Of a stretch of DNA of 64,000 nucleotides, positions 23,264 to 38,200 are shown one piece after another; within the stretch, counting starts at the first letter, position 1, and every line of letters begins with the position of its first letter. The translations under genes and the position numbers were made by a program. This DNA comes from Schistosoma mansoni (Eukaryota; Platyhelminthes; Trematoda; Strigeidida; Schistosomatidae): positions 50,135,283 through 50,199,282 of the forward strand of contig NC_031502.1 of assembly GCF_000237925.1 (NCBI RefSeq), in the 5' to 3' direction. A model generated the notes under the pieces. That model was not told where the DNA came from, searched no databases, and saw only the letters and a list, made by a program, of their open reading frames with translations.

Positions 23264-26200
23264 ATGAGTACATCAATGAAGTACAATCTGGCCGTTGCTA
23301 TGGTAATCCTGTTTAGTACGAGAGGAACCGCAGGTTCAGATAATTGGTATATGTACCTGGTCGAAAGGTCAATTGCGCGAAGCTACCATCTGAGTTAAAA
23401 TGGATACCTCCAGTTTAAAAAGCATAATTAAACTTGGAGTGTTTAAGTTATGATTTCGTAACATAGTGTATGTCACTTTTTAATGCTCCCAGAAACCGGT
23501 ACTGAGTTGACCTCTTGACAAAGATGTTTAATTGGTTGATGTTGCACTCAAATTAGATAATAGTGTGGGACAGTTCGCTGTTAGAATCCTTTTGTTAAAC
23601 ATCCATCAAATAATAACAAGATATGAACAATAGGAGCATTTAAACATTTTGAGATAGAATAAATACATTTTCAGTGACGGACTAGTTCATTCTTCTAACG
23701 ATTAGCTTTGCGGATTAAGATGAAAGCATGATATGAGGGTTGATAGTAGAAATAAAAATATTTTTAAGAAGTAACGAGGGGATGTGATTGTGACCAAGGT
23801 GATCCCATATACTGTTTGAGGTGTTTGCATGTGTGTGTGTGGGGGGTCATTTCTTAGTTACTCACACCGTAGAAGGATATTTCTTGAAGATCATGAAAGG
23901 GAAACTGGATTAGTATTAATCTTGGTGACCTGGTAGCGTGACCACGGAGCCTTAGGGACAACTGCTTGGGGTTGGTCACATATGATTTTTTTGTAAGTAG
24001 TTCTTGATGTATTGACCTCATACTTTAAAGGTCCTACCGCTGGGAGCGTAAATTAGTAGGGCAAGATGAGTTGTACTGATTTTAAGCACGACCTTTCCTA
24101 ACCCACTCCTCTTGTTGTAGGAAGGTCACATCACCGTATATGCTGGTTGTCTAAGATAAGAATGTCACTGCCATCATACATCAGTACAGTAGGTAGTACG
24201 ACTTTGCCTTCAAACCCTAAGTTTCTGCATCTAGTCTTATCCTTTTTCAACCCACTCACCAAGTATAGTATGACCTAAAGGAATAAGTGTTCTTGCCAAT
24301 ATAGCTCGATTGCGTCGTTACGATAAGCAAACATAACCGACCATTATGTCAGAGTAGCAATCACTCTTAGAAATTAATTAAAAATTGGCACTTCTTCACT
24401 TAATTTGATTGTGATTATGTATTAGTAATAAGGAATCGTTTTAATGGTTTAAAGGTTAGCATAATTAAGCTGTGATCATGTTCAAGAATGAAGCTTCTCT
24501 ACTTACATTAACCATATTCCAATAGAGACAAACTAATTTAGACCCAATAAAAATTCGTAATCGGATAATACAGAAATAGCATGTAATAGAATAATCCGAA
24601 TGAAACATTACAATGTTTAGTTAGTAGCATTTATTTAAGTGTACTTCACTCTTATCCGATAAAGATGTTCACCTTTGATTCATTCACTCTACAGCATGAA
24701 AACAACGACATATAATGCTTATTAGAAATTTATTATCTTAACATGATTATAAAAGATTATTTTTCATTTTAATTGAATTTAGGAAGCTTTTTTTCAAACT
24801 ATATTATATTATATTTAAACACATAAATATTGTAACAAGGAAGCACCAGATACATATGCGCCGCACAAATCTCATTTGATTTGTGTGAGGGCTGTGATAC
24901 TGCCAAGGTGCCCAAATCAAAACAAGTGGTTTTCTTAGGGGGCCACACTCCGAGCCTTTAACCTAAAGGTCTGATCCACAAGACAGTGGAGCATCATTAG
25001 GAGATGCAGTCCCATGGTAGCCGGTGACCAACGATTGGTTCATCCGCCATTTGTTCCTTCAGGATACTGGAGACTATGTGCATCATTGGTTTGGAACCAG
25101 GGTTCTCCAACTCCCCTAGGTGGACTTTTCGTGTCCACCAACCCGGTTAAAGTGCCGGACACTCGCTTTTCGTCCTCTCGATTTCGTAAACAACACCCCC
25201 TCCACGAGAAGGCAGTGAGTAAGACTTCCCTGGTAGAGGCTATAAACGTGTGGCCATGTGAGAGCATTTGGAGAGGGAGAGCGGACTCTCCCAACTCTCG
25301 GCCGTACCAGGGCATTTGGGGGCTTTGTTTCAAAGGTATTATTCTTTTATATCAAATGGTAATAAATCTATATTTAAAAAAACTTATATTTTAGGCTTCA
25401 CTACAGGGGAGAATTGTTCTTCTTGTTGCACCGGCACTTGATCCATATTCATCAGTATCGACTAAAGGAATTGTAAGTATGAGATAATTTTATTCTTTCT
25501 TATTATTATAATTAGAAACTTGTAAATAGTTTAATAATCTTGATCAAGACAATATTTATTCAGGTGAATAAATGATTCTAGCAAATGCATACTTAGTTCT
25601 TACAATTATAATTACAAAGTTTTTAAACAAACATTTCATGTTGAATTTAGTGATTTTATTTAAATCATCAGATTGAGAAAATAGATAGGGAATCTTACTC
25701 GACTGTATGTTATCCTCCTCCTCCTCCTTCCAGCCACATAGAATGGTGAAGCCTAGTAGGCCCTTCTGGAGAAGAGTGCTACATCGAAGCACGGCACAAC
25801 TACCGGGGCGGGATAGCTGTTTCTGCACTGCTTACGCAGAACCATCACATAACACTCAAAACCCTTTTTTTGTTTTTGTTTGGACAGATTCATTTTTTAC
25901 CACTCTTTTGAACCCACAATAGGTATGCAATGCCTCTTTGTAGCATTCGTAATGGTTCTCGGGTATTGGTAGAGTGGTTGTTTAGGCCGATCTCCACCAC
26001 CCTCATTACCACTCACATTAATACATGGGATGGTTGCCATGACCTAGGAGGCACGACGAGGACGTGTGAGTCGGATTTTGCCTGAGCTGAATATATCTGG
26101 TAATAAACCATTATGAAGCATATATAATTAAAAATTGTAGTTTCATTGTTTCATCATTCGAATCCATGATCATTACTTTTTTCCCATCCTATCACATAGG

Positions 26201-29200
26201 CTCTTTCAATCATCATNNNNNNNNNNNNNNNNNNNNNNNNNNNNNNNNNNNNNNNNNNNNNNNNNNNNNNNNNNNNNNNNNNNNNNNNNNNNNNNNNNNN
26301 NNNNNNNNNNNNNNNNNNNNNNNNNNNNNNNNNNNNNNNNNNNNNNNNNNNNNNNNNNNNNNNNNNNNNNNNNNNNNNNNNNNNNNNNNNNNNNNNNNNN
26401 NNNNNNNNNNNNNNNNTCATGGATTCGAATGATGAAACAATGAAACAACAATTTTTAATTATATACGCTTTAAACTGATAGAATGACAACTGGAATTACT
26501 AAAAAGCTACCAAAACTATGATAGTAGTTGAGTGTAATAGTTAGTGGAACATTCTTGGAATCTTTTGGTGGACCTCAACTTTTCTTCCGATTGTACGTAT
26601 CATAATTATATAATCAGCAGGAGGGAGAATTTCAAATTGAAAAGTAAATATTGAAAACCCTATATGTCAAATTAGAATTATTAATAGTAACTGTATGTAC
26701 ACCAACAATTGAAAAACAAAGATAATGTGCGACAGGAAGTTTTTTAATGAGAAAGAACAGAAGGAAACGATGGATTGTAATATTAACTACCAATAATCAT
26801 GACAGACAACAATTATTCGAATAAAAACGTCCATTTATTTATATATATTACTTACTCACTTTCGCCTGTTACCCTTCGTGGAGGAGTATAGGCCGCCCAC
26901 CAACATTCTCCATCCAATTCTTTTCCGGGCAATCCTTTCCAATTGTTTCCAGTTGCTATTCATCCTTTTCATATGTGCTTCCAATTCCCGACACTATGTA
27001 TTTTTTGGCTTTCCTCTTTTCAGTTCTCTCTCAGGATTCCAAGTTAGGGCTTGCCATGTGATGCAGTTTGATGATTTCCTCAACCTGTATCCTATTCACT
27101 TCCATCATCTTTACCTAATTTCCTCCTCATATGGAAATTGGTATGTTCTTTTCCACAGAAAGCTGTTGCTGATGGTATCCGGCCAAATTTGCATATTTAT
27201 TGAGCCTTAATTCCATGGAAAAATGTAAATAATGTCAAAGCGGTTTTTTGAAAAGTTCCCTTCGCTCAACTTTATGTTTTAAGTGTTCTAACGGAAACTA
27301 TAAAATTTTCTAGATTGCAAAATCATCAATCTAGTGGTTCAGGGAATCGAATTTATTCACTTCATTATTTATGTATAAATACAAATTGTATAAATTAAAA
27401 ATATTCCGCTAATAAGTAATAATATTCGGTTAATGTTTCTAATTTCTGAACTGACCTATCTATTACCAGTGTTGAGGTTTGTTTTTAAATTTATTTGTTT
27501 TAATTTACCTGGAGTTGTTTATGTCAATAGGTTTGATGATTTTCGTTCGATTATGTGTATTTTCTTGATCTCTGTGTATACGCTGTTTATTGGACAGATA
27601 CATCTACGTGCATTATTTACTTATGAACCAAGTGACGACCGTTATATAGCATGTAAAGAATTGGGTTTAGGATTTACCAAAGGAGACATTATACATGTTA
27701 CCGGCAGAAAAGATCCAAATTGGTGGCAAGCCTATCGGTGAGTTAGTTTTGTTGTTGCTAGATGTATGTCTTGATATGACCAATTATTTGTACTTATTGA
27801 TAACTTCCAGATGTTAGTAGACGCGTTTGACTCATGGAGACGATTTAGTTGGTTATGTTTGTATATGTAAGAAAATATGTGGTAGTTATCCGCTCAGGTA
27901 TCTCAACGAAGGATAAGTCAACGATTTATGATTCACCTATATGGGACAAAAATACTTCTGTTTATTAGAGATATTTACAGAACCACTTGTGTGTGGATGA
28001 TTAATTTGAGAATGTATATTAAACCTATGATAAGTTGGTAAATCGTAACAACTATTATTCTTTACTGATGACTCTTTATCATCTGTTGGGAATCAGACAC
28101 ATTTCATGTATTATTGTAATTTTGAATGTGTTAAAAAATAGCTACTTCAAAAGTGAATATCCCAAGATTAATTTAAGGGAATAACTGTCTTAACAGCTAA
28201 CACATTATGTAAGGTATTCTTTTTTAGTGTGTCAAGTGAAAGCACAGATCAGCGTTTTGTTATTACAGTAATTTTTTAGTTAATTTAGGTTCTTAGTGAA
28301 AAAGATCATCAGCTTGTTCGTATTTTGTTTATGTTGTTGCACAAAGTATTTCATAGTATTTAATATTGCTTGTTAATAATACTTTTTGATGACTAATTCA
28401 TTCCTTCTCATTCTATGTATTTTTTTATGAATCCATTATCATAGGAGTGATGAAGAACGTGGTCTGTCTGGTGCAATAGGAACATTAGCTGGTCTCATAC
28501 CGAGTCCAATTTATCAACGTAATCGTGCTATATTACGCTTAAAATATTGGTTAACTAGTGGAACTGAAGATATTGAATTCGAAGAAGATTCAACAGACTC
28601 TGATTCAACTGGATCAACTGTTATTAAGACAGAAAAGCCTACGAATAAGTCGAGAGAGAAGAAGTTTCTGGGAATTAAATTTCCAACACTTAAAAATACA
28701 CACTTTAGTAGTAGATCTACATCACCATCAGGTCGAGATACTAATCAAACCGATTCAAAAAGTGAACTGACATCTGTGGATACAAGTGAAGGTGATTTAA
28801 CGAATGGAGTTGTATATACACCAGAAGATGATTCACGTTGTGTAATGAATAGTACTGTGTTAAGTTCAGCTTATGGTGATCGTATGTCTGGTTTAACAAA
28901 ACCTACTGATCTTTCGTCAGCTAATGCAATCAATGAATGGTCAGGTTTGTCTTTTGTTATTATTTATTCCAGTTGATAAGTGTATCTCTTGTTGGTGATT
29001 TGTTATTGTTTGTGTTGAACGATTTACTCATGAAATTTTTATTGTCTTTATAATCATCCAGTGCTTCCAGGTTTTCGATGGTGGTCTAGCTTCAATTGAC
29101 TCATGATTTCAACTGTGAAAATACTAAATTCTCCACAAAACCCCCTCTGATTTATAATCATCATCAACACAAATTTTATTGACTAAAATATACAACTCAG

Positions 29201-32200
29201 AAAATGAAACACAATGGAAAGTGATTTTATGTAAATAATGCTTGATTTAAGATAACTGGATATAGCTGTATTGAAGTCTAGTACCTACACATACCTTTGA
29301 TATTTTTCAGTATATAGATGTGAAATTTGGTGAAACTATGTACTCGCTTTGATAATAAGAAAACATCATCGATTTTCAAGGTGGTTTTTTCAAAATAGTA
29401 TACTTGAGTACCAGGGAGCTGATATATGATATATAAAAATAGTTGAAACTTTTAAAATCTAGGTCATATGCTAGGGTCGATCAAAAGAAGTTAATCTTAC
29501 TTATTAATATATCAATAATTAAAAACAACGTTTTAACTGTTTTTAATATTTTATCATGAATATAACTGGAAACAAAGTCTTTATAAAATTCACAGATTTG
29601 TGTACAACCGAACAGTATTCATGGTATACTTGTAGAGACTGATCAGTGATCACTAGGAAGTAGATGATGACGGAAAATCTTCTATATCTTCTGTCTTAAT
29701 CTCCTTTATTAGCTGCTGGACCAGTATGGGGTCAACATGGTTATAATCTTCGAACTCTATGTGCACGTCGTAAACGCAATAGACGAAAACTCTCTTCAAC
29801 AAATAGATCGTCTCTATGTTTAGAAGGTTTAAAATCCTGGAAAAAAGATAAAAAGCATGGTGAATATTGTCCATTTCTTGTTCCTGGTAAGTTCATTTTT
29901 GTCCACATTTTATCTAAAATTAAACATTTAATTATATTTTAATTAATAATTCGTTAGTTAGCCATATGCACCATTACCATTTAAAAATTTAAGTAGATAA
30001 ATTCCGGATTTTTAATCGTCATACGGATTCTTACTCATTTCAGAATTTATCCTGACAACTACCAGAAATCTGGAGTTATCTTTTTTAAACCGTATGAGTA
30101 GATTATTAGTTATCTACATAATTAGAACTTGAAGGGATTTTCATTTTTATGAGTTGTATTTATGCTTTCTTGCTTTTTACATATGTGAATCCTTTATCAG
30201 TTTCATTAGAATTTATTGCCATTTTAATGTCATCATTACTACTTGTACTGCAACGAACAAAATCTCAGATGGGGAAAATTGATTTATTGGTTAATGCAAA
30301 AACACAGTGGTTTATTAAAACATGAAAGTCATGCATTAAACACATCATTTGTACATCTTCTTTGCGTTGTCCTTTACATACTCTATTATTCCTCTAATTC
30401 TTTTGTTATTCTGGTTGCTCTCGGATTTCTTTATGTTCTCTTCATTTCAATGTTCTTCTATCATGTATTCCATTTCCGACTGATACTACATATTATTTAT
30501 ATGTCAACATAATTAGCATACACCACAATACCATAGTATTTTAACTTCTACTCCTTATCTGTTTGGTTAATTTGTCCACATTTACTTACATGCCCAAATG
30601 AATAGTCATTAATTGATTGTTATTTGCTAAAGTGATTATGTGGAAACGTTTGTATAATTAAAAAGCAATTTCAATTACACACTAACTTCAGATAGATAAT
30701 TATTGAAAAATCTAGTAAACAATGAACAGTTGTTATATCCTAAATTAAGGTCTTTTTAGAGCAATATACACCATACATTTCACATGGGATTAAATCTAAG
30801 ATCGTTTAGTTTTATGGTAAATAATCCAATGATCCACACTTAATGAATTACATTAGTTTTTGGTGGTAAGCCAATCACAAACAACATAGAGCCTGGCACA
30901 AATATGTGTTGGCCCAAGTTGCCATACCACATTAGCACAACGAGATTAGATTAACAAAATGAATAAGAAGAGCATCGAGATAATGCATATCAATGATAAT
31001 TGGAAAGATTAGAGTTTGAGAATAAGGTTCGAGAAGAAAGAATGAAAGGGTATGCATGAAGGAATACTGAAACTCACGATCTAGAGTAAGATAAGAAGTA
31101 GATACATCTACACCTGTAATTGGTTCTAAACCATATCACCTAACGTCTTCAACTATTGATCACGGTCATCATGTTGACAGCATAATCTTAATTCGACTTC
31201 ATTGGTATATTACTATTTCAATCCCATATGATACACTGCTATAAACTGTCAGAAAGTTTAAAAGCTACAATAAAACAAACTGTTTACATCTAAGTTTTAA
31301 CCGTCTTGAAGTCTTTATCAGTCCAATTACAGTCAGATCGATTAATTATTAAAATGTTTTTTCATAGCTCTCAAGAATTTTTTTTTCAGTGCTAGTCTTT
31401 GTAGCGGTATTTTTTTTCTATCTACTATATTATGTTTTAGTATGAAACATACATCTAGTGGACTAAATAACTGTCTAAAGTTTGTGTATATGTGTGTGTG
31501 TAATATATCGATTGGCGTTTCAAGTGATACCAAAAAGGCACCTATCTTTAACTAATTATACATTGATCAATAAAGATATATGCAAATTACCGTAGTGACT
31601 TGTGTCCATTTATTTATATGTGTATATGAGTTAGCTTTTGATTGCTTGCGATGTTCTTTAGTAGTCATTGTTTAATAACTATATTCAGCAAATAATTTTC
31701 TTATTGTTTTTTTGTCTGTTTGTTTGTATTCACTATACTGATTACTTGTACGTTGGTGCATAGTTTGTCATGAGTAGTTTACTTCCTGAAATTTGTACTT
31801 CTAACGTGAAATACATCAAATGAAATGAGAGGCTGAAGTGATAACTTGGATTTGAAAATGAGAAAAAAAAATCAACTATTCTGGTTTTTAGACAATTAAA
31901 CAGATGATTTTAATCACGGACTGTTATTAGCTAGAAAACCACTTTGAACAAAGGTGTTTTCATGATAATTTTGCTTACTGCACTATCTGAAAACTTTTGT
32001 TCTGATTTCTGGTATGATCGTGAGTATAAACTGTTGTGGAGTGCAACACTTATATGAAATGGCTATTCAAAGCCTTCTGGTTCGAAAAATGGTTTATCAG
32101 TTGATATCAGCCTAGGACTTAAATCAACTTCAAATCAAGTTACTTTTTGAATGTTAGTTAGTCATGTATTTATACAGACGTTACAGTGTGACAAATATCT

Positions 32201-35200
32201 TGTAAACAGTGGAGGTAAATTTTCATGTTTCTTATTTACTTTAACAGATATTAATTAAGACTGCGCATAACCTCTTGGAAGTGAAACTAGAAATTCTTAC
32301 AAACTTAGAAGGTGTATTTCCGTAGACTGCCTGGCAATCATCCATGTATATAAGCTAGGCTCTTTTGTAACTCTACAAATTGCCTATTAATAATGACCTT
32401 TGATGGAGTTTTGTTCTCTGAGATGGATGGTTTGGTTGTGGAGCTTTCATCGTCCTTCTGAACGACATCATCAGCACAAACTTTGGGTAGAATTGGGGTG
32501 TTTGAATTTCTCCACATGTGATTCACAGCTTGTCCAGTGCACTTCGGTGTTGATTGGTTCTTGTTGACCTCAAATCTGTCATTGTTTATTTCTTTGTTTT
32601 GGTTCTATCTCCCATTGGTTTGATTTTTGTTCCTATGTTACTGCATAATTTTCCTGATTGGTTGATAAATTGGATTGATTTCAATGTGCTTGTTTATTGC
32701 TGATTGACCTGACATCGGACAAAGCGGACGCCCTCTTCATCTTCGCCTGCATGAACACCAATTAACAGTCAAACGCCACGACATGTTTTCACTCACGATG
32801 AAACCTCCACGACCAAACCATTCAGCTCAGAGAACAATACTCCATCAAAATCAACCACCTGAGATACAAATCTTCTTCACCATCTCAATAATGACCTTAA
32901 ATACCCTATCAATCTCTAGGATCCAGTGTAACTTAAAGCTGATTTCGTTAGCAACTGACATTATCTTGGATAACTTTGTGGTGTACAGGAAATTAAAAAA
33001 CTGCTTAAGAAATAATTCTAAGTTTGTTTTAATGAACATGTATATATTTGAAAATAGGTGTTTTATCTTGGAAGTCAATTAAAATCAAAATAGATGTCAG
33101 CAAGTTATAGTATCAAATAACGGAAGAAATCCATTCTAACACTGAATGAAAATTCAAGATGACAAGTCAATAAAGAAAAGTTTCTCTTCTGCAATATCAT
33201 TTACTCAAACTATATAGTCGTATTCATATCAAGTTAAAAAGTATTGTACTCTATAAAACGAAGGATAATGTAAAAAGTGTTCGGAAATTTCACATGTCAA
33301 AAGAGAATTGTTTAATGATCGAGAAGTTAAAATCAACAACAAAATGAAAATAAATATGTGTAAGATAGTTGTTCGCTATACCAGTATAAAATCGGGATTA
33401 TCTAGATGATAAGTGCAACTAACTGAAAAATAAAAAGCATTAGAGTTTGTTATATTGAACGGAGAATAAGTGAATGCTAACTACTAGGATTTATTTATGA
33501 ACTGTTATTGTATATATGTTCTTATTGTATAACTATTAAGTAACTATATTATATGTATATTCATTTCATTATAAGCTTTCATTGACTTCTTGAATACTAC
33601 TATACGATTGACTATTCTTAAGTTATTCCTACACTCACACTCATAGACACTTTGGGCTTGATCTTGTTTAATTGTTATTTTCTATTTTATGGTATGATGC
33701 GGTCTGATTTACTTCTTTCCATACTCACTCCTGTTGCCGTTCATGGAGGAGCATAGGCCGCTCACCAGTATTCTCCATTCAACTCTTCCGGGCGATCCTT
33801 TACAGTTTCTATTCATCCTTTTCATATCTGCTTCCAAATCCCGACACTATGTGTTTTTCGGCCTTCCTCTTTTCAGTTCTCCTTCAGGATTCCAAGTTAG
33901 GGCTTGCCTCGTGATGTGTTTCGGTGATTTCCTCAATCTGTATCCTATCCACTTCCATCATCTTTCCCAAATTTCCTCCTCATATGGAAGTTGGTTTGTT
34001 CTTTTCCACAGGAGGCTGTTGCTGATGATATCCGGCCAACGGACATTCAGTATATTGCGCAGACAATTGTTTCTAAATACTTGTACGTTTTTGATAATGG
34101 TTGTGGTACTTCTCCAAGCTTAACCTCCATACATTGGAACTGTCTTGACGTTCATATTGAAGATTCTGACTTTGATGTTGGTTGGCAGTTGTTTCGAGTT
34201 TCATATGTTCTTCAACTGTACGAATAGTTTCCTTGCTTTGCCAATCCGTGCCTTTACGTTTGCATCAGGTCCTCCACGTTCATCGATTATGCTACCCAGA
34301 TAAGTGAAAGTTTCCACCTCTTCCAGAGTTTCTTCATCAAGTGTGATTGGGTTGATGCTCTCCGTTTTGTATTTGAAGATCTAGCTTTGAGGTTTGATTT
34401 GCTTGTATTTAAACTGAGTTTTTCTGAAATATATGATTTGTATGATGGAGGCTGATATTAATGTTCTGGACCAAACCGATCGGGTTAGGAGAGAAGCCAC
34501 CATCTCAGAGGACCAATAAGAACTCGGAGTCAGCTTTAGGCTGCTCATACCTATTTGTGCATCATTGGTTTGGCACATTGCCAGGGTCATATAAGGCAAT
34601 GTTTCTAATTGGCGATTTAGGCACAAGGTTTATTGGCAGATCTATGGGACACAACAACATTATTAGCAGTTAGTCAAGCAGGTGAATACAAAAGTTGATA
34701 TGACTATGGTAGATCGAATAGTTTTACTTCTTGCTTTTAGAAACAGAATTCAAGTTTGAATCGTTGAATCAGCCATACCTCCACAATACTCAAGGTATTG
34801 ATTTGAGCTCTCTATTTGAGTTCAGTCGTTTGACTATGTGAATGGTTTTGAAGGATATTTCAGGTGGGTTAGTGTAACCAGGATTCATCAAGTGTTCTAA
34901 TATTCAGTTGATGATTGTTTTACACTCTGCTTTTGAAATCTATGCGTGGTAATGTTTACAGGTGCGTTTAGAAATCTCTGGATTCGTACAGCCATTGCTA
35001 CAGGGACTACAAGAACGCATATAATTACAAATTAACATTGATTTGGTTCGGAGTGAGAGCTTGTTTTTAATAAATTCAAGAATCAGACGCGGGATTGAGA
35101 AGGCGAAAATAAGTTTGACTGGATAAAACATTTTATTAAATAGACTTAGAAAGTCTGTTTCACATAATTCATACTTTAGTTATTCTTTTAAACTCAATCT

Positions 35201-38200
35201 TCATGAAAAAAAGTTTTCTTTCAGAATACTTATGACCTGTGAGGCTGTAGTTTCGGCGTAAAGTTTCTGTCAGCTAACCTGGATGGATTGTGATTTTTGA
35301 TGAATATCTATCAAAGTTGAAATATTTTATTGTTTATCGTGTTGTCGAAGCATAGTTTACTGGCCCTCGTAGATATAGAGTGAATTAAATCTCTCTTTCT
35401 GCTCAGTAGAACCTAACTTTGGGAATTCGTATCATGATAGTTTTAAATTTGTTTTTTATATATGAGTCTTTGTAGAGAGACCTCTGACCATTTTAATAGG
35501 ACATCAAGGAGATGAAATTCTTTGTCTATACCTTGCTCGATACCCTTTTCAGACTTTTTAAATGAAGTTATCTTTCATACATTGGTTTTTATCATATTAT
35601 TTTTCTCTAACTTCGCAATAGATATAGAATCCTCTTATGACACCTAAAACTTCAGTATAGTTTGTTGCGTAATAAGTATTTTTCACTAATTTTAAATATG
35701 ACTGTGTAGTTTGCGTAAATGACATCATCAAAAAGAAATCAACAGGGTTATTTATTGATTAATTTACTGTTTCTAACATCCTTTACTTGTGTGAATAGTA
35801 CTAATAAGTTGTTTAAATCCAAGGGTGTGAATGCCTCAATTTAGAGAAATTTAACATTTTGAAATCAAAAACACTTGAAAAATTTTAAAGGGAAATAATT
35901 GTGTTTTTATGATAGAAATTGTGTATCCACAGGATTTCCACAAAGTGATCTCAGGGCATCCTGTTCACTGCAAGACCTAAAGTTCCCAGTCGCATTGTTT
36001 TATGTGTGTCGTGTGTATTCAATACTGAAGAGTCTCAAATTATTACATAATAGTAGTGTTGTAATTCCTGAATTTTCAGTAATTCCATAGCTTAAGTTGA
36101 TTCTCTTTGAAATTTGCAGTAATAATATACTAAAATCTCTACAAATTAACCTATTTATTTGGAATATTAATATGTCGTGTCGAAAACTTTGGTAACACTG
36201 TTGAGGTGATTAGAAGTGAATATCAAGAAAGCATTTCCACTCACTTGTCATGTACATTGTAATTGTATATCCTTGTGTTTATCATTTCGTTTCTATTGTT
36301 TTTCGTTTAGTGTTTCTACTTTTTAGAATTTATCAAATTTCTTTTGCTGTACTAATGAGTAGTGTGACAGTTTAAGGGAAAAATCAAACCCAACTTAGGT
36401 TTTCAGTTAACATCACTACTTACAGTGATAATGTTGATAACAGTAGTAATATTGTCCATTAGTAAAACATAGAAACCTTAATGGCTGATTACAGTTGTGC
36501 CAAACGTGGGTGCACACTATACCATTCCGGATTGAAATTAAATCAGTCCAAAGAGTGAAAACACTAGGTTACCAATGAACTTTTATGTAAGAATTCCATT
36601 ATTTGTCATCTGATTGAATTATTTAAGCTAGTACTTTAAAACTGTATTCCTATCCTTTTTTTCGCTGACATCTTACATTACTTTTGAGTGATAAGAGATA
36701 ATTCCCTTCTGTACTTTCAGTCCCAGATAATGAATTACAGTCGAGTGATGATCCTGTGGCTTGGTTAGATAAAGAAGTTGCTCGTGGCTATATGATCCAT
36801 TATAGTTTATGGACTTATGAACCTGTCGCTCAGTATATCCCACAACCACTTCGTAGACGGCCACTTGTGTTTGTTGGACCAGCACATGTCGGACGGCAAC
36901 AAATTTTACAGCACCTCATTCAACGAGAACCTGATCGATTTTATCAAGCAGCTATTTGTAAGTCACTTTATTGTCTTTTTCCGTAGATGTACATTTTTGT
37001 CAACAAAAATATTGGTCTACGGTAATTATTTCGATCAATATTTATCTAATCTTTTACAATTTCAGCTACCTGACTACATATTATTTATGATAAAATTTAA
37101 AATATTTTCTGAAAAAACTTGAAACTGAAGAGAGTATAATACATCATATGTTTATAAAATATCTCTGATGTTTTCACATACTAAGGCTATCAATACTACT
37201 ATACATGTCTGAATGTATATTATGGTGTGATACTAGTTTTTAAAACCTTTATTCTTGTCACTTATATAGTACCCTTTCAGATGAGTAAACTTCATTAGTT
37301 AAACATCAAACGTTAATTTCTAGCGTGGCATTTATTAAAAGTAACATATTTATGCTATTCCAAAGATATCTCTACGGATATTATTTAGCGATTCTGTTTA
37401 ACTGTCTAAAATCTAGTGAAATAAACAATAAAATTGACCTTTTATTTATAAAATAAATAAACTTTTGGCTAGCAATGAAATCTAGGAGGCAAGTTTTGTC
37501 CCGTTTGGGACTCGTTAGCTGGATGTGATCACATCTTTTGTTGATGTTTACACGAGACTTGAGCCCAGTGCTGTTCGCTCCAAACATCTAACTGAGCGAC
37601 TAAGTGAGGACAACAAACTAATTATGCAACGAGTATTATATATAAGTCCTTTCTAACGGTGATGTGAATATTACTGATAGTTTGTACTTTCTCTTTGTTG
37701 ATATTCAAGACTAAATTTGATCAGTTTCTGTTGACATATATACATCTTGAACAGTGGTCTCGATATTACCTGTTAGTAACAAGTTTTAGTATGATTGGGT
37801 TGTAAATGTCAACACTGGGATTCAGGTACGTGTAGTATACGAATTCTCAAGAAAACAAAATGCGCTTTTCAAAATCTCATAGTTTAGCACAGTTCGAATA
37901 TATTAAAACATGAATAACATGTCTAAACTTTATCAAATACATTTTCATATTAGATTTTTTCCTTTTTAACCTTACAACCGTATATGATAGTATCATTTTC
38001 TTACATAATTTTAAACAGAGTTGAATCTATATTAGAAACAAGTAAAATAACTCACTGCACATTAGGATAAGTCAATTTGTTTTGTGTAGAATAGTATTCA
38101 ATTATTCTTTTTTGACAACTAATAATCAATAATTTGTTACCAGTTCAAGTGCCAACAGTTACTCATTTATCTTGTTCACGTTTTAAACATGTAATCATTC

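Larger units (their letters stand above)
29887..36720 (+). other. Intron 10, the largest (6.8 kb)
   Basis: Contains a dispersed repeat (30345-30530), a rearranged Penelope fragment (32330-32860), an RTE 3' end (33715-34385) and a Penelope fragment (34730-35640). 30531-32330, 32861-33714 and 35641-36720 hold nothing I can name; 30880-31160 looks like an unclassified inserted repeat. Confidence 0.7.

Noticed and set aside
23226-23392. R2-type LINE target or rDNA array
   Set aside because: Only one fragment of 28S is present, without the R2 target site, neighbouring rRNA regions or a LINE boundary.
25014-25394. Overlapping open frames of 126 and 97 codons on both strands
   Set aside because: They recur with repeat family R (for example at 45599-45784 and 56108-56359), so they are repeat sequence by chance open.
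26154-26489. Open frames running through the N gap
   Set aside because: They exist only because N codons are not stops.
30243-30512. Hydrophobic open frame of 89 codons resembling a membrane protein
   Set aside because: It overlaps dispersed repeat family S, also present at 39094-39268, and hydrophobicity here follows from T-rich sequence.
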